64,000 nt of DNA from Moraxella bovis (GCF_002014975.1 NZ_MUXV01000030.1:1-64000); one strand, 5' to 3'. Positions 1-8,929 are shown, numbered from the stretch's first letter. Numbers and translations: made by a program. The notes: generated by a model from the sequence alone, not told the origin.

Positions 1-23
1 CCTAAGCCACCAAAGGAGTAGTC

Positions 24-200
24 ATGTATGTCTATCCAAGAATAAAGGGCTATGCGATTAATGTGTGCGACCTGCCCCACTATATCAGCCCCTGTGTTAA
101 GCATTATTATGTATTTTGTGCGTTTTGGCATGGGGTGAATTTCATGCCGTATCACGGGCTTTATGAGATTTTGAAGAAATTTTTAGGGAGAATTGAATGA
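24..200 (+). CDS. small hypothetical protein, 58 aa
   Basis: A short reading frame with a strong ribosome binding site (AAAGGAG, 5 nt before the ATG). Its stop overlaps the next gene's start (ATGA at 197-200), so the two are probably translated together. The protein is rich in Tyr, His and Cys, with no signal peptide and no family I recognise. Its position at the window edge, next to a phage-like HTH gene, suggests it belongs to a mobile region extending to the left. The coding call rests on the ribosome binding site and the coupling, not on homology. Confidence 0.5.
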   Translation: MYVYPRIKGYAINVCDLPHYISPCVKHYYVFCAFWHGVNFMPYHGLYEILKKFLGRIE

Positions 201-367
201 CCATACAAAGACGAGTTAGAATTACCGAATTTTGCAAATTATTGGGAAAAACACGCTCAACATTTGACAGATGGCGAAAGAGTGGTAAAATACCGAAAGA
301 AGATGGGCATGACCCTTACCCTTACTGGTTAGAAAACAATGTCAAAACATTCATTGAGCAAAAATAA
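197..367 (+). CDS. small helix-turn-helix protein, excisionase/AlpA-like
   Basis: This 56-residue protein resembles the small winged-HTH (MerR/AlpA/Cox-type) DNA-binding proteins of prophages and integrative elements. Residues about 9-30 (TEFCKLLGKTRSTFDRWRKS) fit the pattern of a helix that reads DNA followed by an Arg-rich recognition helix, and the tail ends with ...FIEQK. It overlaps the upstream small gene by 4 nt and is followed directly by a strong terminator hairpin, so the pair ends a transcription unit coming from the left. No integrase is visible in the window. Excisionase versus phage regulator cannot be decided from the sequence. Confidence 0.6.
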   Translation: MTIQRRVRITEFCKLLGKTRSTFDRWRKSGKIPKEDGHDPYPYWLENNVKTFIEQK

Positions 368-368
368 C

Positions 369-399
369 AAAAAGCACACTCAAACAGGGTGTGCTTTTT
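369..399 (+). terminator. rho-independent terminator of the small HTH operon
   Basis: An 11-bp perfect stem (AAAAAGCACAC / GTGTGCTTTTT) with a 9-nt loop ends in a T run. It lies 1 nt after the HTH gene stop codon and insulates the trp genes from upstream transcription. Confidence 0.85.
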
Positions 400-476
400 G
401 TTTTTGAGTGTAATATTGAGTGTAGTTTTCTAAAATAAGATAAAATATGTAATAAAATCAACAGGATATTTTAAAA

Positions 477-1100
477 ATGCTCTTAATGATAGATAACTAT
501 TGCAGTTTTACTTACAACATTGTTCAGTATTTTGGCGAGTTAAAGCAGGACATTGTGGTAAAACGCAACAACGAGATTACCATTGATGAGATAACCGCTC
601 TTGCCCCTCAAGCCATTATCCTAGGGCCCGGCCCTTGCACGCCGACCGAGGCGGGGGTTACGGTGCCGATTTTGACGCATTTTGGTGGGCAAATTCCCAT
701 TTTGGGCGTGTGCTTGGGTCATCAAGCCATTGGGCAAGCCTTTGGGGGCAATGTCGTGCGAGCAGGCGAGGTCATGCACGGACGATTATCAGACGTGTAT
801 CATAAGGATATGGGCGTATTTCATGGCTTGCCAAAACCTGTGTCAGTGGTACGGTATCATTCGCTGGTCATTGACAAAGCCACGTTGCCTGAGTGCCTAG
901 AAATCACCGCTTGGACACAAAATGCAGACAGCTCTATGGGCGAGATTATGGGTGTTCGTCATAAAGAGCTAGACATTGAAGGCGTGCAGTTTCACCCAGA
1001 GTCTATTTTAAGCGAGCATGGTTATCAGCTTTTTAACAACTTTTTAAAACGCTGTGGGCTTGCTGTGCTAGATGATGAAACTTTGCCAACGGTGGCGTGA
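477..1100 (+). CDS. trpG: anthranilate synthase glutamine amidotransferase subunit (TrpG)
   Basis: This class I glutamine amidotransferase supplies ammonia to TrpE (or PabB) for anthranilate or aminodeoxychorismate synthesis. The nucleophile is Cys79 in GVCLGHQ, and the His172/Glu174 pair is in [15 protein letters not shown] (49-56) is the family oxyanion-strand motif. Length (207 aa) is normal. It heads a trpG-trpD-trpC cluster, and trpE is not in the window. One oddity: residue 9 is Cys in DNYCSFTYN, where the family almost always has Asp (DNYDSFTYN). No Trp-rich leader peptide is seen upstream. The catalytic residues are intact, so I expect a working enzyme. Confidence 0.95.
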   Translation: MLLMIDNYCSFTYNIVQYFGELKQDIVVKRNNEITIDEITALAPQAIILGPGPCTPTEAGVTVPILTHFGGQIPILGVCLGHQAIGQAFGGNVVRAGEVMHGRLSDVYHKDMGVFHGLPKPVSVVRYHSLVIDKATLPECLEITAWTQNADSSMGEIMGVRHKELDIEGVQFHPESILSEHGYQLFNNFLKRCGLAVLDDETLPTVA

Positions 1101-1120
1101 TTTTTTATTTAAAAACAGTA

Positions 1121-1149
1121 TTGTAAGGGCAATTTATTCGCCCAAATTC
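1121..1149. repeat. short dispersed repeat (GGGGCGAAT family), copy 1
   Basis: The imperfect palindrome TAAGGGCAATTTATTCGCCC lies in the trpG-trpD gap. Related copies are at 2261, 7759, 31947, 52162 and 60843. Confidence 0.6.
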
Positions 1150-1188
1150 GGTAAAATTATTCGTTTAAAAAAATTTAAAAGGAAATCC

Positions 1189-2250
1189 ATGTTAAAAAAT
1201 GACCACGACATTCACGCCTTTTTGGTACACACCCTAAACACCCTAATCAATGGCGAAAACCTAAGCGATGACGACACCGCCACGCTCATGACCCTTATCA
1301 TGACAGGCAAATGCCCCGATGTGCTACTGTCCGCCATTATCACGGCTTGGCGTATCAAGGGCGAGACGGTGGACGAGGTTGCCATTTCTGCTCGTGTTAT
1401 GCGGTCGTTTGCCAATGCCGTTACTTTGGACGTGGATAATGCGGTGGATATCGTGGGAACGGGCGGAGATGGGGCGAATTTGTTCAACGTATCCACAGCA
1501 TCCGCCTTTGTGGTGGCGGTCTGTGGCGGTGTGGTCGCCAAGCACGGTAGCACAGGCGTGTCAAGCCGTTCGGGTGCGTCCAATTTGCTCACAAGTGCAG
1601 GCGTGAATCTCGCCCTTGACCCAAGCCAAGTTGCCGACTGTGCTAAAAATACAGGGGTGTGCTTTATGTTCGCCCCCAATCATCACCCCGCCATGCGTCA
1701 TGCCAAGGCGGTGCGTGGAGCGTTGAAGGTGCGGACAATTTTTAATATTCTAGGGCCTTTGACCAACCCTGCGTCTACCCCAAACACCTTGCTTGGGGTG
1801 TATGATGTGGCATTGTGCGAAAAGCTCGCTCACGTCATGGGCAAACTTGGCAATCGCCATGTGTGGGTCGTGCATTCTGATGACGGCTTGGACGAGATAA
1901 GCCTTGCCACACCCACAACAGTATCGGAATACAAGGACGGTAAGGTAACTACCTTTAAAATTACCCCCACCGATGTCGGCATTGCCATGCAGTCGCTTGA
2001 CGGCTTGTCGGTTGGCTCGTCTGATGAAAGTTTTGACCTTATCAAATCTGCCCTACAAGGGAAAACCGACTCACGCACCCAAAAGGCGTGTGATATTATC
2101 GCTCTAAATGCAGGGGCAAGCCTGTATCTGTCAGGGGTGTCAGACAACTTTAAAGACGGTGTCGCCCTTGCCAAAGAGGCCCTAGCAAGTGGTAAGGCAT
2201 GGCAAAAAATGCAGGAATTTGTGGCATTTACCCAGACGTTTAACGCCTAA
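1189..2250 (+). CDS. trpD: anthranilate phosphoribosyltransferase
   Basis: TrpD transfers phosphoribose from PRPP to anthranilate, the second committed step of tryptophan synthesis. The PRPP/Mg site GTGGDG lies near residue 90, followed by NVSTASA and KHGSTGVSSRSGASNLL, all diagnostic of the family. The frame is open further upstream, but the ATG at 1189 follows AAAAGGAAA at the right distance and yields 353 aa, the usual family size. The longer reading would add Lys-rich sequence encoded by the intergenic repeat. It lies 88 nt after trpG and 75 nt before trpC, so co-transcription is likely. Confidence 0.95.
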   Translation: MLKNDHDIHAFLVHTLNTLINGENLSDDDTATLMTLIMTGKCPDVLLSAIITAWRIKGETVDEVAISARVMRSFANAVTLDVDNAVDIVGTGGDGANLFNVSTASAFVVAVCGGVVAKHGSTGVSSRSGASNLLTSAGVNLALDPSQVADCAKNTGVCFMFAPNHHPAMRHAKAVRGALKVRTIFNILGPLTNPASTPNTLLGVYDVALCEKLAHVMGKLGNRHVWVVHSDDGLDEISLATPTTVSEYKDGKVTTFKITPTDVGIAMQSLDGLSVGSSDESFDLIKSALQGKTDSRTQKACDIIALNAGASLYLSGVSDNFKDGVALAKEALASGKAWQKMQEFVAFTQTFNA

Positions 2251-2260
2251 AATAGGATAT

Positions 2261-2289
2261 GTAGGGGCAAATTACAATTCACCCAAATT
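2261..2289. repeat. short dispersed repeat (GGGGCGAAT family), copy 2
   Basis: GTAGGGGCAAATTACAATTC followed by ACCC is an imperfect palindrome filling much of the trpD-trpC gap. Confidence 0.6.
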
Positions 2290-2325
2290 ATATTTTCAAA
2301 TTTAAAAAATTTTAAAAGGAAAAAC

Positions 2326-3144
2326 ATGTCAACCCCCACCATTTTACAAAAAATTGTTGCCACCAAACACCAAGAAATCGCCCAAGCTCGCACCCAAATC
2401 AGCCTTGATGAATTAAAACAAAAAGCCAAATCCGCCCCTACTGTGCGTGGTTTTGCCAATGCCCTGCGAGCGGTGGAGCAAGGCAAAATCGGCGTGATTA
2501 GCGAGATAAAAAAGGCAAGCCCGTCCAAAGGCGTGATTTGCCAAAATTTTGACCCCATTGCCACCGCCCAAGGCTACGAGTCGGCAGGGGCAACTTGTTT
2601 GTCTGTTTTAACCGACCGTGAGTATTTTTTTGGGCATGATGACTATCTTATCCAAGCCAAAAACGCTTGTAATTTGCCTGCCTTGCGTAAAGATTTTATG
2701 GTGGACGAGTACCACATTTATGAAAGCCGAACGCTTGGGGCGGATTGTATTTTGCTTATCATGGCATGCCTTGATGATGAGACCGTGACACATTTGCACA
2801 AGGTGGCGATAGAGCTTGGCATGGACGTGCTGATTGAGATTCATGATGAAAATGAGCTAGCTCGTGCATTGAAATTGCCCAAATCCACCCACAACATTTA
2901 TGGCATCAATAACCGCAATCTGAATACCTTTGATGTGGATTTGAACACGTCCATTCGCCTTGCTAAGACCTTGCGTGAAAATGTGGGTGATGACGCACTT
3001 ATTGTCAGCGAAAGTGGCATTCATGGGGCGGACGATGTACACCTGATGCAGTCGCATGACATTCATCATTTCCTTATCGGTGAGCAATTTATGAAAACGG
3101 ACAATGCAGGGCTTGCGTTACAAAATTTATTAAAAAGCATATAA
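2326..3144 (+). CDS. trpC: indole-3-glycerol phosphate synthase
   Basis: TrpC closes the indole ring of carboxyphenylamino-deoxyribulose phosphate in tryptophan synthesis. The TIM-barrel motifs are present in order: EIKKASPSKG (catalytic Lys, near residue 60), LRKDFMVDEY (second catalytic Lys), INNRNLNTF and VSESGI. The 272-aa length matches monofunctional TrpC, so it is not fused to TrpF. The ATG is preceded by AAAAGGAAAAAC. It is the last gene of the trp cluster and is followed by a terminator. Confidence 0.96.
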   Translation: MSTPTILQKIVATKHQEIAQARTQISLDELKQKAKSAPTVRGFANALRAVEQGKIGVISEIKKASPSKGVICQNFDPIATAQGYESAGATCLSVLTDREYFFGHDDYLIQAKNACNLPALRKDFMVDEYHIYESRTLGADCILLIMACLDDETVTHLHKVAIELGMDVLIEIHDENELARALKLPKSTHNIYGINNRNLNTFDVDLNTSIRLAKTLRENVGDDALIVSESGIHGADDVHLMQSHDIHHFLIGEQFMKTDNAGLALQNLLKSI

Positions 3145-3158
3145 ATACCACACAAACC

Positions 3159-3189
3159 AAAACCCCACACCACACGGCATGGGGTTTTT
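3159..3189 (+). terminator. terminator after trpC
   Basis: The stem AAAACCCCA / TGGGGTTTT has a 12-nt loop and continues into a T run, 15 nt past the trpC stop. It separates trpC from the convergent M16 protease gene. Confidence 0.75.
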
Positions 3190-3207
3190 GCTTGACTTAA
3201 AACAATC

Positions 3208-6174
3208 TTAACCAATCTTATGACAATCAAACCCAAGTTCTGCCATTTGACTCTCTTTTTCAAGCGGAGCAAGGCTCGCCTTAACATGAGGCTTGTCTTT
3301 TAGATACGTGTGTGCCACTCGTTTTAGGTCGTCTATCGTAACCGCCAACAGCTTGGCTCGTATGGCTTCTTGCATTTCTTTGGTGCGTCCGTGTAGTTCG
3401 CTAAAACACGCCTTGACCGCCTCGCCTGCTGGGGACGCAGGTTTGTCCATACCGCCGATAATCCCCAAAATCGCCTCCTCCAACTTATCAGCGTCATGGT
3501 CGTTATCAAGTAGCCAGTCAATGCTCTTTTCAAAATGAAGAAAAGTCGCCACGCAGTGCGGGTCTCGGTAGCTATAAAAGCGAAAACTTGCCGAATTGGC
3601 ATCAAAACTCGCCCCACCGCCATACGCTCCGCCTTTTTCGCGGATTGCCGAATGCAGATAGCCATTTCTTAAAAACGGAGCCAGCACTGTCAAGGCAGGT
3701 GTGTCCTCATGCCCCGATGTGGTCGCAGGGTAGGCTGCGGCATTATGATAGACATTGGTGGCGATAAGCCATGCGATGTCTTTATTGTCATCGCTGTTAG
3801 AAAGCTCATCAAACGCTAGTAGCGTATCATGTACTACGACAGACGATTTGACAGGCTTATGCGGTGTGTTTAGCACGTCTTTTATCACCGCCTTTAACTC
3901 GTCCGCCTTGTCCGACTCACACACCAAAATCACGTCTTTGGGCAGGTTTTGTACTTGCTCATGGATTTGGGCTAGGCGTGCTGATAGCGTTTGCCAAACC
4001 GCTTGGTCGGTTTCACTTTGTTTTAAAAATGATTTTAGTGCCGACAGGGCAGGTAAGCCCGAATAACGGTATTCTAACGATGATAATTTGCTCATGCTCC
4101 GACTGGCGGTCTGAATGGCGTAGCTGTGTCCGCTTGCTGATAGGCGTGATTGCCAAGACGCTTGTTTTTGCTGTAACAGCTCGCTCATGCGGTCGGTTTC
4201 GGTGAAAATGGTGTTGTTTAGCACGTCGCTTACCAGTTCCACCGCCTCAGGCTTACGAGCTAAGGCACGGGTCGCCACTACTAGATAGCTTGTCATCGCC
4301 TCCTTATCATGGCGGTCGGTACGCTGTGAAATGCGAGCAGTAACGCCTGATGAAACGGACGCTTGCACCGCTTGGAACGTGCGTGCGTCATACCTATCCG
4401 TACCTAGCTCGGACAACAGCCCTAGATATAGGGGCAGCAGCGGATTATTTAAAATGCCTAAATTATCATTTAAATCAAGCACTACTTGATAATAATACAG
4501 TCCATTTGTCCCTGCATGATACTCATAAAGTGTACGTTCGTCTTGCCCAATGGTTATCGGCTGTTTGTTGGCGTGGGCGAATTTTATCGCTTTGGGAATG
4601 TCATCTAGCCCCACTTTTGGCAAAATATCCACGTCATCTATCATCGCTTGGCGTGTGGCAAGCTCGGCAGACTTTTGGCGAATGAGTGCTTTATCCTCAT
4701 CGCTTAACGTGGTATTTAGCTTATCCAAACTTGCCTTTTCATCGTCTATCAGGCGTTGGGCTTTGTCCTTGTCAGGCGATAGAGTTAGGCGAACTCGGTG
4801 CGGATTGTCAATCAGGTGCGTTTTGATGAGATTTTGCACCCAATTTGGCTCTTTGACCTGCTCCGATAGCCACGACAAATGTTCATCAATCTCCCACATG
4901 TCCACAGGATTACCGCCATGCAGTGCCGTACCAAACCCTTCAAGCATGAGTGTCAAGCCATAAGGCATACTGTCGCCCCCGATATGGCGTTGGTCTAGCT
5001 CTATCTGATGCAAAATGGTCTGTATGGTCTCATTATCAATGGGGTTTTCTGCCACAGAACGAAGTAGCTCCAAAATGCCGTTTTCCACGTCATCGGCAAG
5101 CTCACGCTCCGAACCACGCACGCCTGCATAAAACGCCATTTCATAATGACTGTCGTCCAAGCCCAGTAGCGGACTTGCGGACGTGCCAAGTGGCGAGCTG
5201 TCAAGATACGCTCTTAGGGGCGAGCCTGCGTGTTCTATCAGCACGCCCTCCATGAGGCGAAGTGCCAGACGCTGTTTGGGGTCGGTAATGCTTGGTAGTA
5301 GCCACGCCAACACGTTATGGGTCATTTTCTCGCCACTCACGTCAGCGGTATAAGTGTCATAGACTTGCACAGGCTCATTTAGGCGAGTCTCGGTCATGGA
5401 GACGAACTGTTTGCCACGAGACGGCTTTTCAGCATCATCAAAACGCACTAGGGCATCATCGTGCAGGCGTGCTTGAATGTCCGCCACGTCAATGTCGCCA
5501 AAACTCATGATAATGGCGTTAGATGGGTGATAATGAGTCTTGTGAAAATTGACCAAATCAGCATGGGTCAGCTTCACAATCTCTTTTGGGTCGCCCCCTG
5601 AGTTATAATGATAAGTCGTGGTCGGATACAGGTGTGGTGCCAAAGCATAGTAAAGCTGGTCAATCTCGCCACTCATCGCCCCTTTCATCTCATTAAAGAC
5701 AATGCCGTGATATTCAGGTCGCCCCTGCTTGTCAAGCTCCAAACGAATGCCTTCTTGGGCAAAATCTAACTCGTGAATGTTGGGGAAAAACACCGCATCA
5801 AGATAGACGGATAATAGGTTAAAATAATCGTTTTTGTTTTGACTGGCAAAGGGGTACACCGTCCAATCACTTGCCGTCATGGCGTTCATAAAGGTCTGCA
5901 ATGACCGCTTAATCATGCTAAAAAACGGGTCTCGTACAGGGTATTTTTGTGAACCGCACAAGACAACGTGTTCTAGAATATGAGCTTCGCCCCGAGAAGT
6001 CATGGGCTGGGTGGCAAAGCCAATCATCAAGGCGTTTTCGTCATTATCACATGCCAGATGATAATGAGTTGCCCCTGTGGCAGTATGCTCGCAAAGTAGC
6101 ACCGTGATATCAAGGGCTTCTATGTGGTGCTTAGATTTTAGGGTAAAGGCAGGGTGTGGGTTAAGATTTGTCAT
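3208..6174 (-). CDS. M16C-family zinc metallopeptidase (presequence protease/PreP-like)
   Basis: A 988-residue protease of the insulinase/pitrilysin superfamily. The inverted zinc motif HxxEH appears as HILEH at about residues 64-68, followed by CGSQKYPVRDPFF and NAMTASDWTVYPFAS, typical of the PreP/falcilysin branch. Its length matches the one-chain PreP type with two M16 halves and a coiled linker. There is no signal peptide, so it is expected in the cytoplasm, degrading peptides. It is a lone gene, convergent with trpC and divergent from glmM. The substrate cannot be predicted. Confidence 0.92.
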   Translation of the reverse strand: MTNLNPHPAFTLKSKHHIEALDITVLLCEHTATGATHYHLACDNDENALMIGFATQPMTSRGEAHILEHVVLCGSQKYPVRDPFFSMIKRSLQTFMNAMTASDWTVYPFASQNKNDYFNLLSVYLDAVFFPNIHELDFAQEGIRLELDKQGRPEYHGIVFNEMKGAMSGEIDQLYYALAPHLYPTTTYHYNSGGDPKEIVKLTHADLVNFHKTHYHPSNAIIMSFGDIDVADIQARLHDDALVRFDDAEKPSRGKQFVSMTETRLNEPVQVYDTYTADVSGEKMTHNVLAWLLPSITDPKQRLALRLMEGVLIEHAGSPLRAYLDSSPLGTSASPLLGLDDSHYEMAFYAGVRGSERELADDVENGILELLRSVAENPIDNETIQTILHQIELDQRHIGGDSMPYGLTLMLEGFGTALHGGNPVDMWEIDEHLSWLSEQVKEPNWVQNLIKTHLIDNPHRVRLTLSPDKDKAQRLIDDEKASLDKLNTTLSDEDKALIRQKSAELATRQAMIDDVDILPKVGLDDIPKAIKFAHANKQPITIGQDERTLYEYHAGTNGLYYYQVVLDLNDNLGILNNPLLPLYLGLLSELGTDRYDARTFQAVQASVSSGVTARISQRTDRHDKEAMTSYLVVATRALARKPEAVELVSDVLNNTIFTETDRMSELLQQKQASWQSRLSASGHSYAIQTASRSMSKLSSLEYRYSGLPALSALKSFLKQSETDQAVWQTLSARLAQIHEQVQNLPKDVILVCESDKADELKAVIKDVLNTPHKPVKSSVVVHDTLLAFDELSNSDDNKDIAWLIATNVYHNAAAYPATTSGHEDTPALTVLAPFLRNGYLHSAIREKGGAYGGGASFDANSASFRFYSYRDPHCVATFLHFEKSIDWLLDNDHDADKLEEAILGIIGGMDKPASPAGEAVKACFSELHGRTKEMQEAIRAKLLAVTIDDLKRVAHTYLKDKPHVKASLAPLEKESQMAELGFDCHKIG

Positions 6175-6296
6175 GAATGGTTCCGTGATGAAAAAATGCT
6201 ATATTGTGGCAAAAATTTGCAATTTAAACAAGGCTTTTGTAAATTTTGATAAAAATTCTTGTTTTTATGATTAACTTTTATACTACTGAAAAAGTA

Positions 6297-6326
6297 TTGA
6301 ATTAGAGAATAATTTGGCGGTATACT
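6297..6326 (+). promoter_or_regulatory. sigma-70 promoter for glmM
   Basis: TTGAAT (6297-6302) and TATACT (6321-6326) are separated by 18 nt, 45 nt before the glmM start. Confidence 0.55.
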
Positions 6327-6371
6327 TAGGATTATTTTTTCTTATCATTTTAATTTTAAAAGGCAATCATC

Positions 6372-7727
6372 ATGAGCTACTTTGGCACAGACGGCATTCG
6401 TGGGGCATTTGGACAATTTCCCATTACCCCTGATTTTCTATTAAGATTGGGCTATGCCGCAGGGCAGGTTTTGACCGCCCAAAACATCACAGGCAGACGA
6501 CCCAGCGTGGTTATCGGTAAAGACACCCGTCTGTCGGGCTATGTCATTGAATCCGCCTTGCAAGCAGGATTTAACTCGGCAGGCGTGGACGTACACCTAC
6601 TCGGGCCTTTGCCAACACCTGCCATTGCTCATTTGGCAAGAAGTTTTCACGCCGACATGGGCGTGGTCATCTCGGCGAGCCACAACCCTTATGGCGACAA
6701 TGGCGTAAAGTTTTTCTCAGGCGAAGGCAAAAAAATCTCAGACGAAACCCAATCCGCCATTAACGCCAAATTGGACGAGATGATACATGGCGACACGCTT
6801 TCACGCCTTGAACACTACCCCACCGAGCTTGGCAAAAGCTACCGCATTGATGACGCTAAGGGGCGTTATATTGAGTACTGCAAAGGCTCATTCCCCTACC
6901 AATACGACCTGCGTGGGCTAACCATTGTGGTGGACTGTGCCAACGGAGCAGGGTACAGCGTTGCCCCACGGGTTTTGCGTGAACTTGGAGCAAGTGTCAT
7001 CGCCCACGCCAACACGCCAAACGGTACAAATATTAATGCGGGCTGCGGTTCAACCCACCCCGAAGCCTTGCAACGCCTAGTGCTAGAACACAAAGCCGAT
7101 TTGGGCATTGCCCTAGACGGAGACGGCGACCGCATTGTGATGGTGGATGAAAACGGGCAAATTTTGGACGGCGACAGCATTTTATACATCCTTGCCAATG
7201 GAGCGGACGAAAAGCCTGCTGGCGTGGTCGGTACGCTGATGAGCAACATGGCACTTGAAAACTTACTTAAAAATCAAGGCACCCACTTTATCCGTGCCAA
7301 AGTGGGCGACCGCTACGTCATGCAAGAGCTAGAAAAACACGGCTACACCATTGGCGGAGAGTCATCGGGGCATATTCTTTGCCTTGATAAATCCCGCACG
7401 GGCGATGCCATTGTAGCAGGCTTGCAGGTGCTGGCGGTTTTGGTCAAAAAAGGCGGTAAACTCTCCGATTTAACAAAGGATTACACCCCATATCCCCAAA
7501 CGCTCATCAACGTCCGCCTAGCCAAAATGAGCGACCCTTATGACAATGACGAGCTAAAATCCACCTTCGCCCAAGCCGAGAGCGAGCTTGGCAGTACAGG
7601 GCGACTACTAATCCGTAAATCAGGCACCGAGCCTGTGATTCGGGTCATGGTTGAAGCCCAAGATGGCGATACGGCACAAACATTGGCAACGTCATTGGCG
7701 GATAAGGTAAAGGCGGTGTTGGGGTGA
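6372..7727 (+). CDS. glmM: phosphoglucosamine mutase
   Basis: GlmM interconverts glucosamine-6-phosphate and glucosamine-1-phosphate on the way to UDP-GlcNAc for peptidoglycan and lipooligosaccharide. The phosphorylated serine is Ser103 in [12 protein letters not shown]. The metal loop DGDGDR and the C-terminal phosphate-binding [12 protein letters not shown] are both present. The 451-residue length is normal (about 445). The N-terminus [11 protein letters not shown] is the classical start, preceded by AAAAGGCAATC. It appears monocistronic. Confidence 0.97.
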   Translation: MSYFGTDGIRGAFGQFPITPDFLLRLGYAAGQVLTAQNITGRRPSVVIGKDTRLSGYVIESALQAGFNSAGVDVHLLGPLPTPAIAHLARSFHADMGVVISASHNPYGDNGVKFFSGEGKKISDETQSAINAKLDEMIHGDTLSRLEHYPTELGKSYRIDDAKGRYIEYCKGSFPYQYDLRGLTIVVDCANGAGYSVAPRVLRELGASVIAHANTPNGTNINAGCGSTHPEALQRLVLEHKADLGIALDGDGDRIVMVDENGQILDGDSILYILANGADEKPAGVVGTLMSNMALENLLKNQGTHFIRAKVGDRYVMQELEKHGYTIGGESSGHILCLDKSRTGDAIVAGLQVLAVLVKKGGKLSDLTKDYTPYPQTLINVRLAKMSDPYDNDELKSTFAQAESELGSTGRLLIRKSGTEPVIRVMVEAQDGDTAQTLATSLADKVKAVLG

Positions 7728-7758
7728 TTTTAAATCATAGATAATTTAAAATGAGTGT

Positions 7759-7822
7759 GTGGGGTGAATTGAATTTACCTTATGGTAAATTTAACATTTG
7801 GGCGAATAAATTGCCCCTACAT
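7759..7822. repeat. composite short dispersed repeat (GGGGCGAAT family), copy 3
   Basis: Two GGGG(T/C)GAAT-type halves flank the inner inverted repeat TTTACCTTATGGTAAA. The right half, GGGCGAATAAATTGCCCCTA, matches the repeat in the trp gaps. The arrangement resembles the copy near 60801. Confidence 0.6.
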
Positions 7823-7896
7823 ATCCAATTTTAAAATCTATATTTAAAAATACCCTTAATAAAAATATCATTTTAATATTTAAAAGAGAAAAACCC

Positions 7897-8145
7897 ATGA
7901 TATTAGACCTACCCCCAACCACCATAGAGCTGATTACCGCCAAAGCCGAGCAAGCAGGTATGACGGTTGATGAATTGCTTATCTCTACTTTTACCAAAGA
8001 TGATGAAGACGCTTATTATGATTGGTTTTATCAACATCATTTTGATATTGAGAAATTGGATAAATCAATCAAAAGCGGTTCTACCCCTATACCCCATTTT
8101 GACAGCGTAGAACAGCTGGCAGATTGGCTGGGCGGTGCAAGATGA
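7897..8145 (+). CDS. putative antitoxin of a type II toxin-antitoxin pair
   Basis: A small acidic 82-residue protein. The N-terminal part (residues 1-30, IELITAKAEQAGMTVDELLI) looks like a ribbon-helix-helix or RelB-type DNA-binding segment, and the C-terminal part is acidic and probably extended, as in antitoxins that wrap a toxin. Its stop overlaps the next start (ATGA, 8142-8145), and the downstream gene encodes a small RelE-like protein. That order and coupling are typical of type II modules. I do not recognise the exact family, so the function is inferred from size, charge and context. Confidence 0.55.
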   Translation: MILDLPPTTIELITAKAEQAGMTVDELLISTFTKDDEDAYYDWFYQHHFDIEKLDKSIKSGSTPIPHFDSVEQLADWLGGAR

Positions 8146-8513
8146 AAGTGAAAACAAGTCTTGCCTTTGACGAACAACTTGCCCTACTTTCACACGCAGA
8201 CCGCATAAAAATCGCTCTATTTATCCAACAAATTCAACAACACGGCTTGCGTGGTCTGCAAGGTCGTAATAAATCCTCCGCCCCAACCAATCCCCACACC
8301 AAAAAAGAGCGAGCCAATTTTGATTATGCCCAAAAACATTGTTTGTGGCATTATCATATAGGCATTCCTGAATATGTGGGCGATGATGGCGATATGACGA
8401 GCGAATGTATTCTGCATTATCAACGCTTTGATGATGAAATTGTACTGGTGGATATTAGTACACATCCGCCTTTTGAATTACCAAGTCAAGATAAATTAAA
8501 ACAGTTGCAATAA
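8142..8513 (+). CDS. putative RelE/ParE-like toxin
   Basis: A 123-residue protein starting at the ATG inside the ATGA overlap with the upstream antitoxin-like gene. The frame is open 18 nt further upstream, but the coupled start is preferred. It begins with MKVKTSLAFDEQL and has a basic helix (IQQHGLRGLQGRNKSS). It ends with strand-rich sequence (CLWHYHIGIPEY, ILHYQRFDDEIVLVDISTH), which resembles the fold of RelE/ParE toxins. It is probably an mRNA interferase or gyrase inhibitor held in check by its partner. Toxicity and mechanism are inferred. Confidence 0.55.
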   Translation: MKVKTSLAFDEQLALLSHADRIKIALFIQQIQQHGLRGLQGRNKSSAPTNPHTKKERANFDYAQKHCLWHYHIGIPEYVGDDGDMTSECILHYQRFDDEIVLVDISTHPPFELPSQDKLKQLQ

Positions 8514-8523
8514 AGGTTGTTAA

Positions 8524-8910
8524 ATGAAAATTTTTGTCATAATAGGAATTTTATTGGCGGTATGAGCAAATGCCAATGTTGATAGCGCCAATCAAAATAC
8601 AGAACATTTTATTGATAATGAATGCACGAAAGCGATTTTTGCGATGTCTGATGCAATTTTGTATGGCAGAATGTGCATGTTTTATGATGATAATTCCTTA
8701 GGTCTTGAGAGTATCTTATTTAATATAAAAACAGTAAATAAGACAACTGAACAAGCAAAGGCTGTTTGTCCTGCAACTTTATCTGGGGCTGAATACGATT
8801 TGATAGAGCAACATAGCCCCAATTGGCATTTACATCAAGTTAATCCAACACAAATTACCGAATATCCTAAAGCGATAGAATTTTGCAAAACTTATAAAAC
8901 AAACCATTAA
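8524..8910 (+). pseudogene. secreted-protein gene with an in-frame TGA in the signal peptide
   Basis: An ATG at 8524 opens a perfect signal peptide (MKIFVIIGILLAV) that meets TGA at 8563-8565. The same frame then continues as ANANVDSANQN..., with signal-peptidase-like Ala-x-Ala spacing, and stays open to 8910. The whole reads as one gene of about 128 codons with a single stop at the cleavage region. A start at Met 8644 would give 88 aa without a signal peptide. The mature part has four Cys and no family I recognise. It lies just after the toxin-like gene and 19 nt before pdxH. I judge it inactivated by a point mutation. Confidence 0.65.
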
Positions 8911-8929
8911 ATCAAAAAAGGTAACTTCT

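Noticed and set aside
400..476. Tryptophan attenuator before trpG
   Set aside because: No leader peptide with Trp codons and no paired hairpins in the short spacer; only a weak possible promoter (TTGAGT with GATAAA).
8563..8565. TGA read as selenocysteine
   Set aside because: No selenocysteine-insertion hairpin is evident after the codon, and a Sec in a signal peptide is implausible; a nonsense mutation explains it better.
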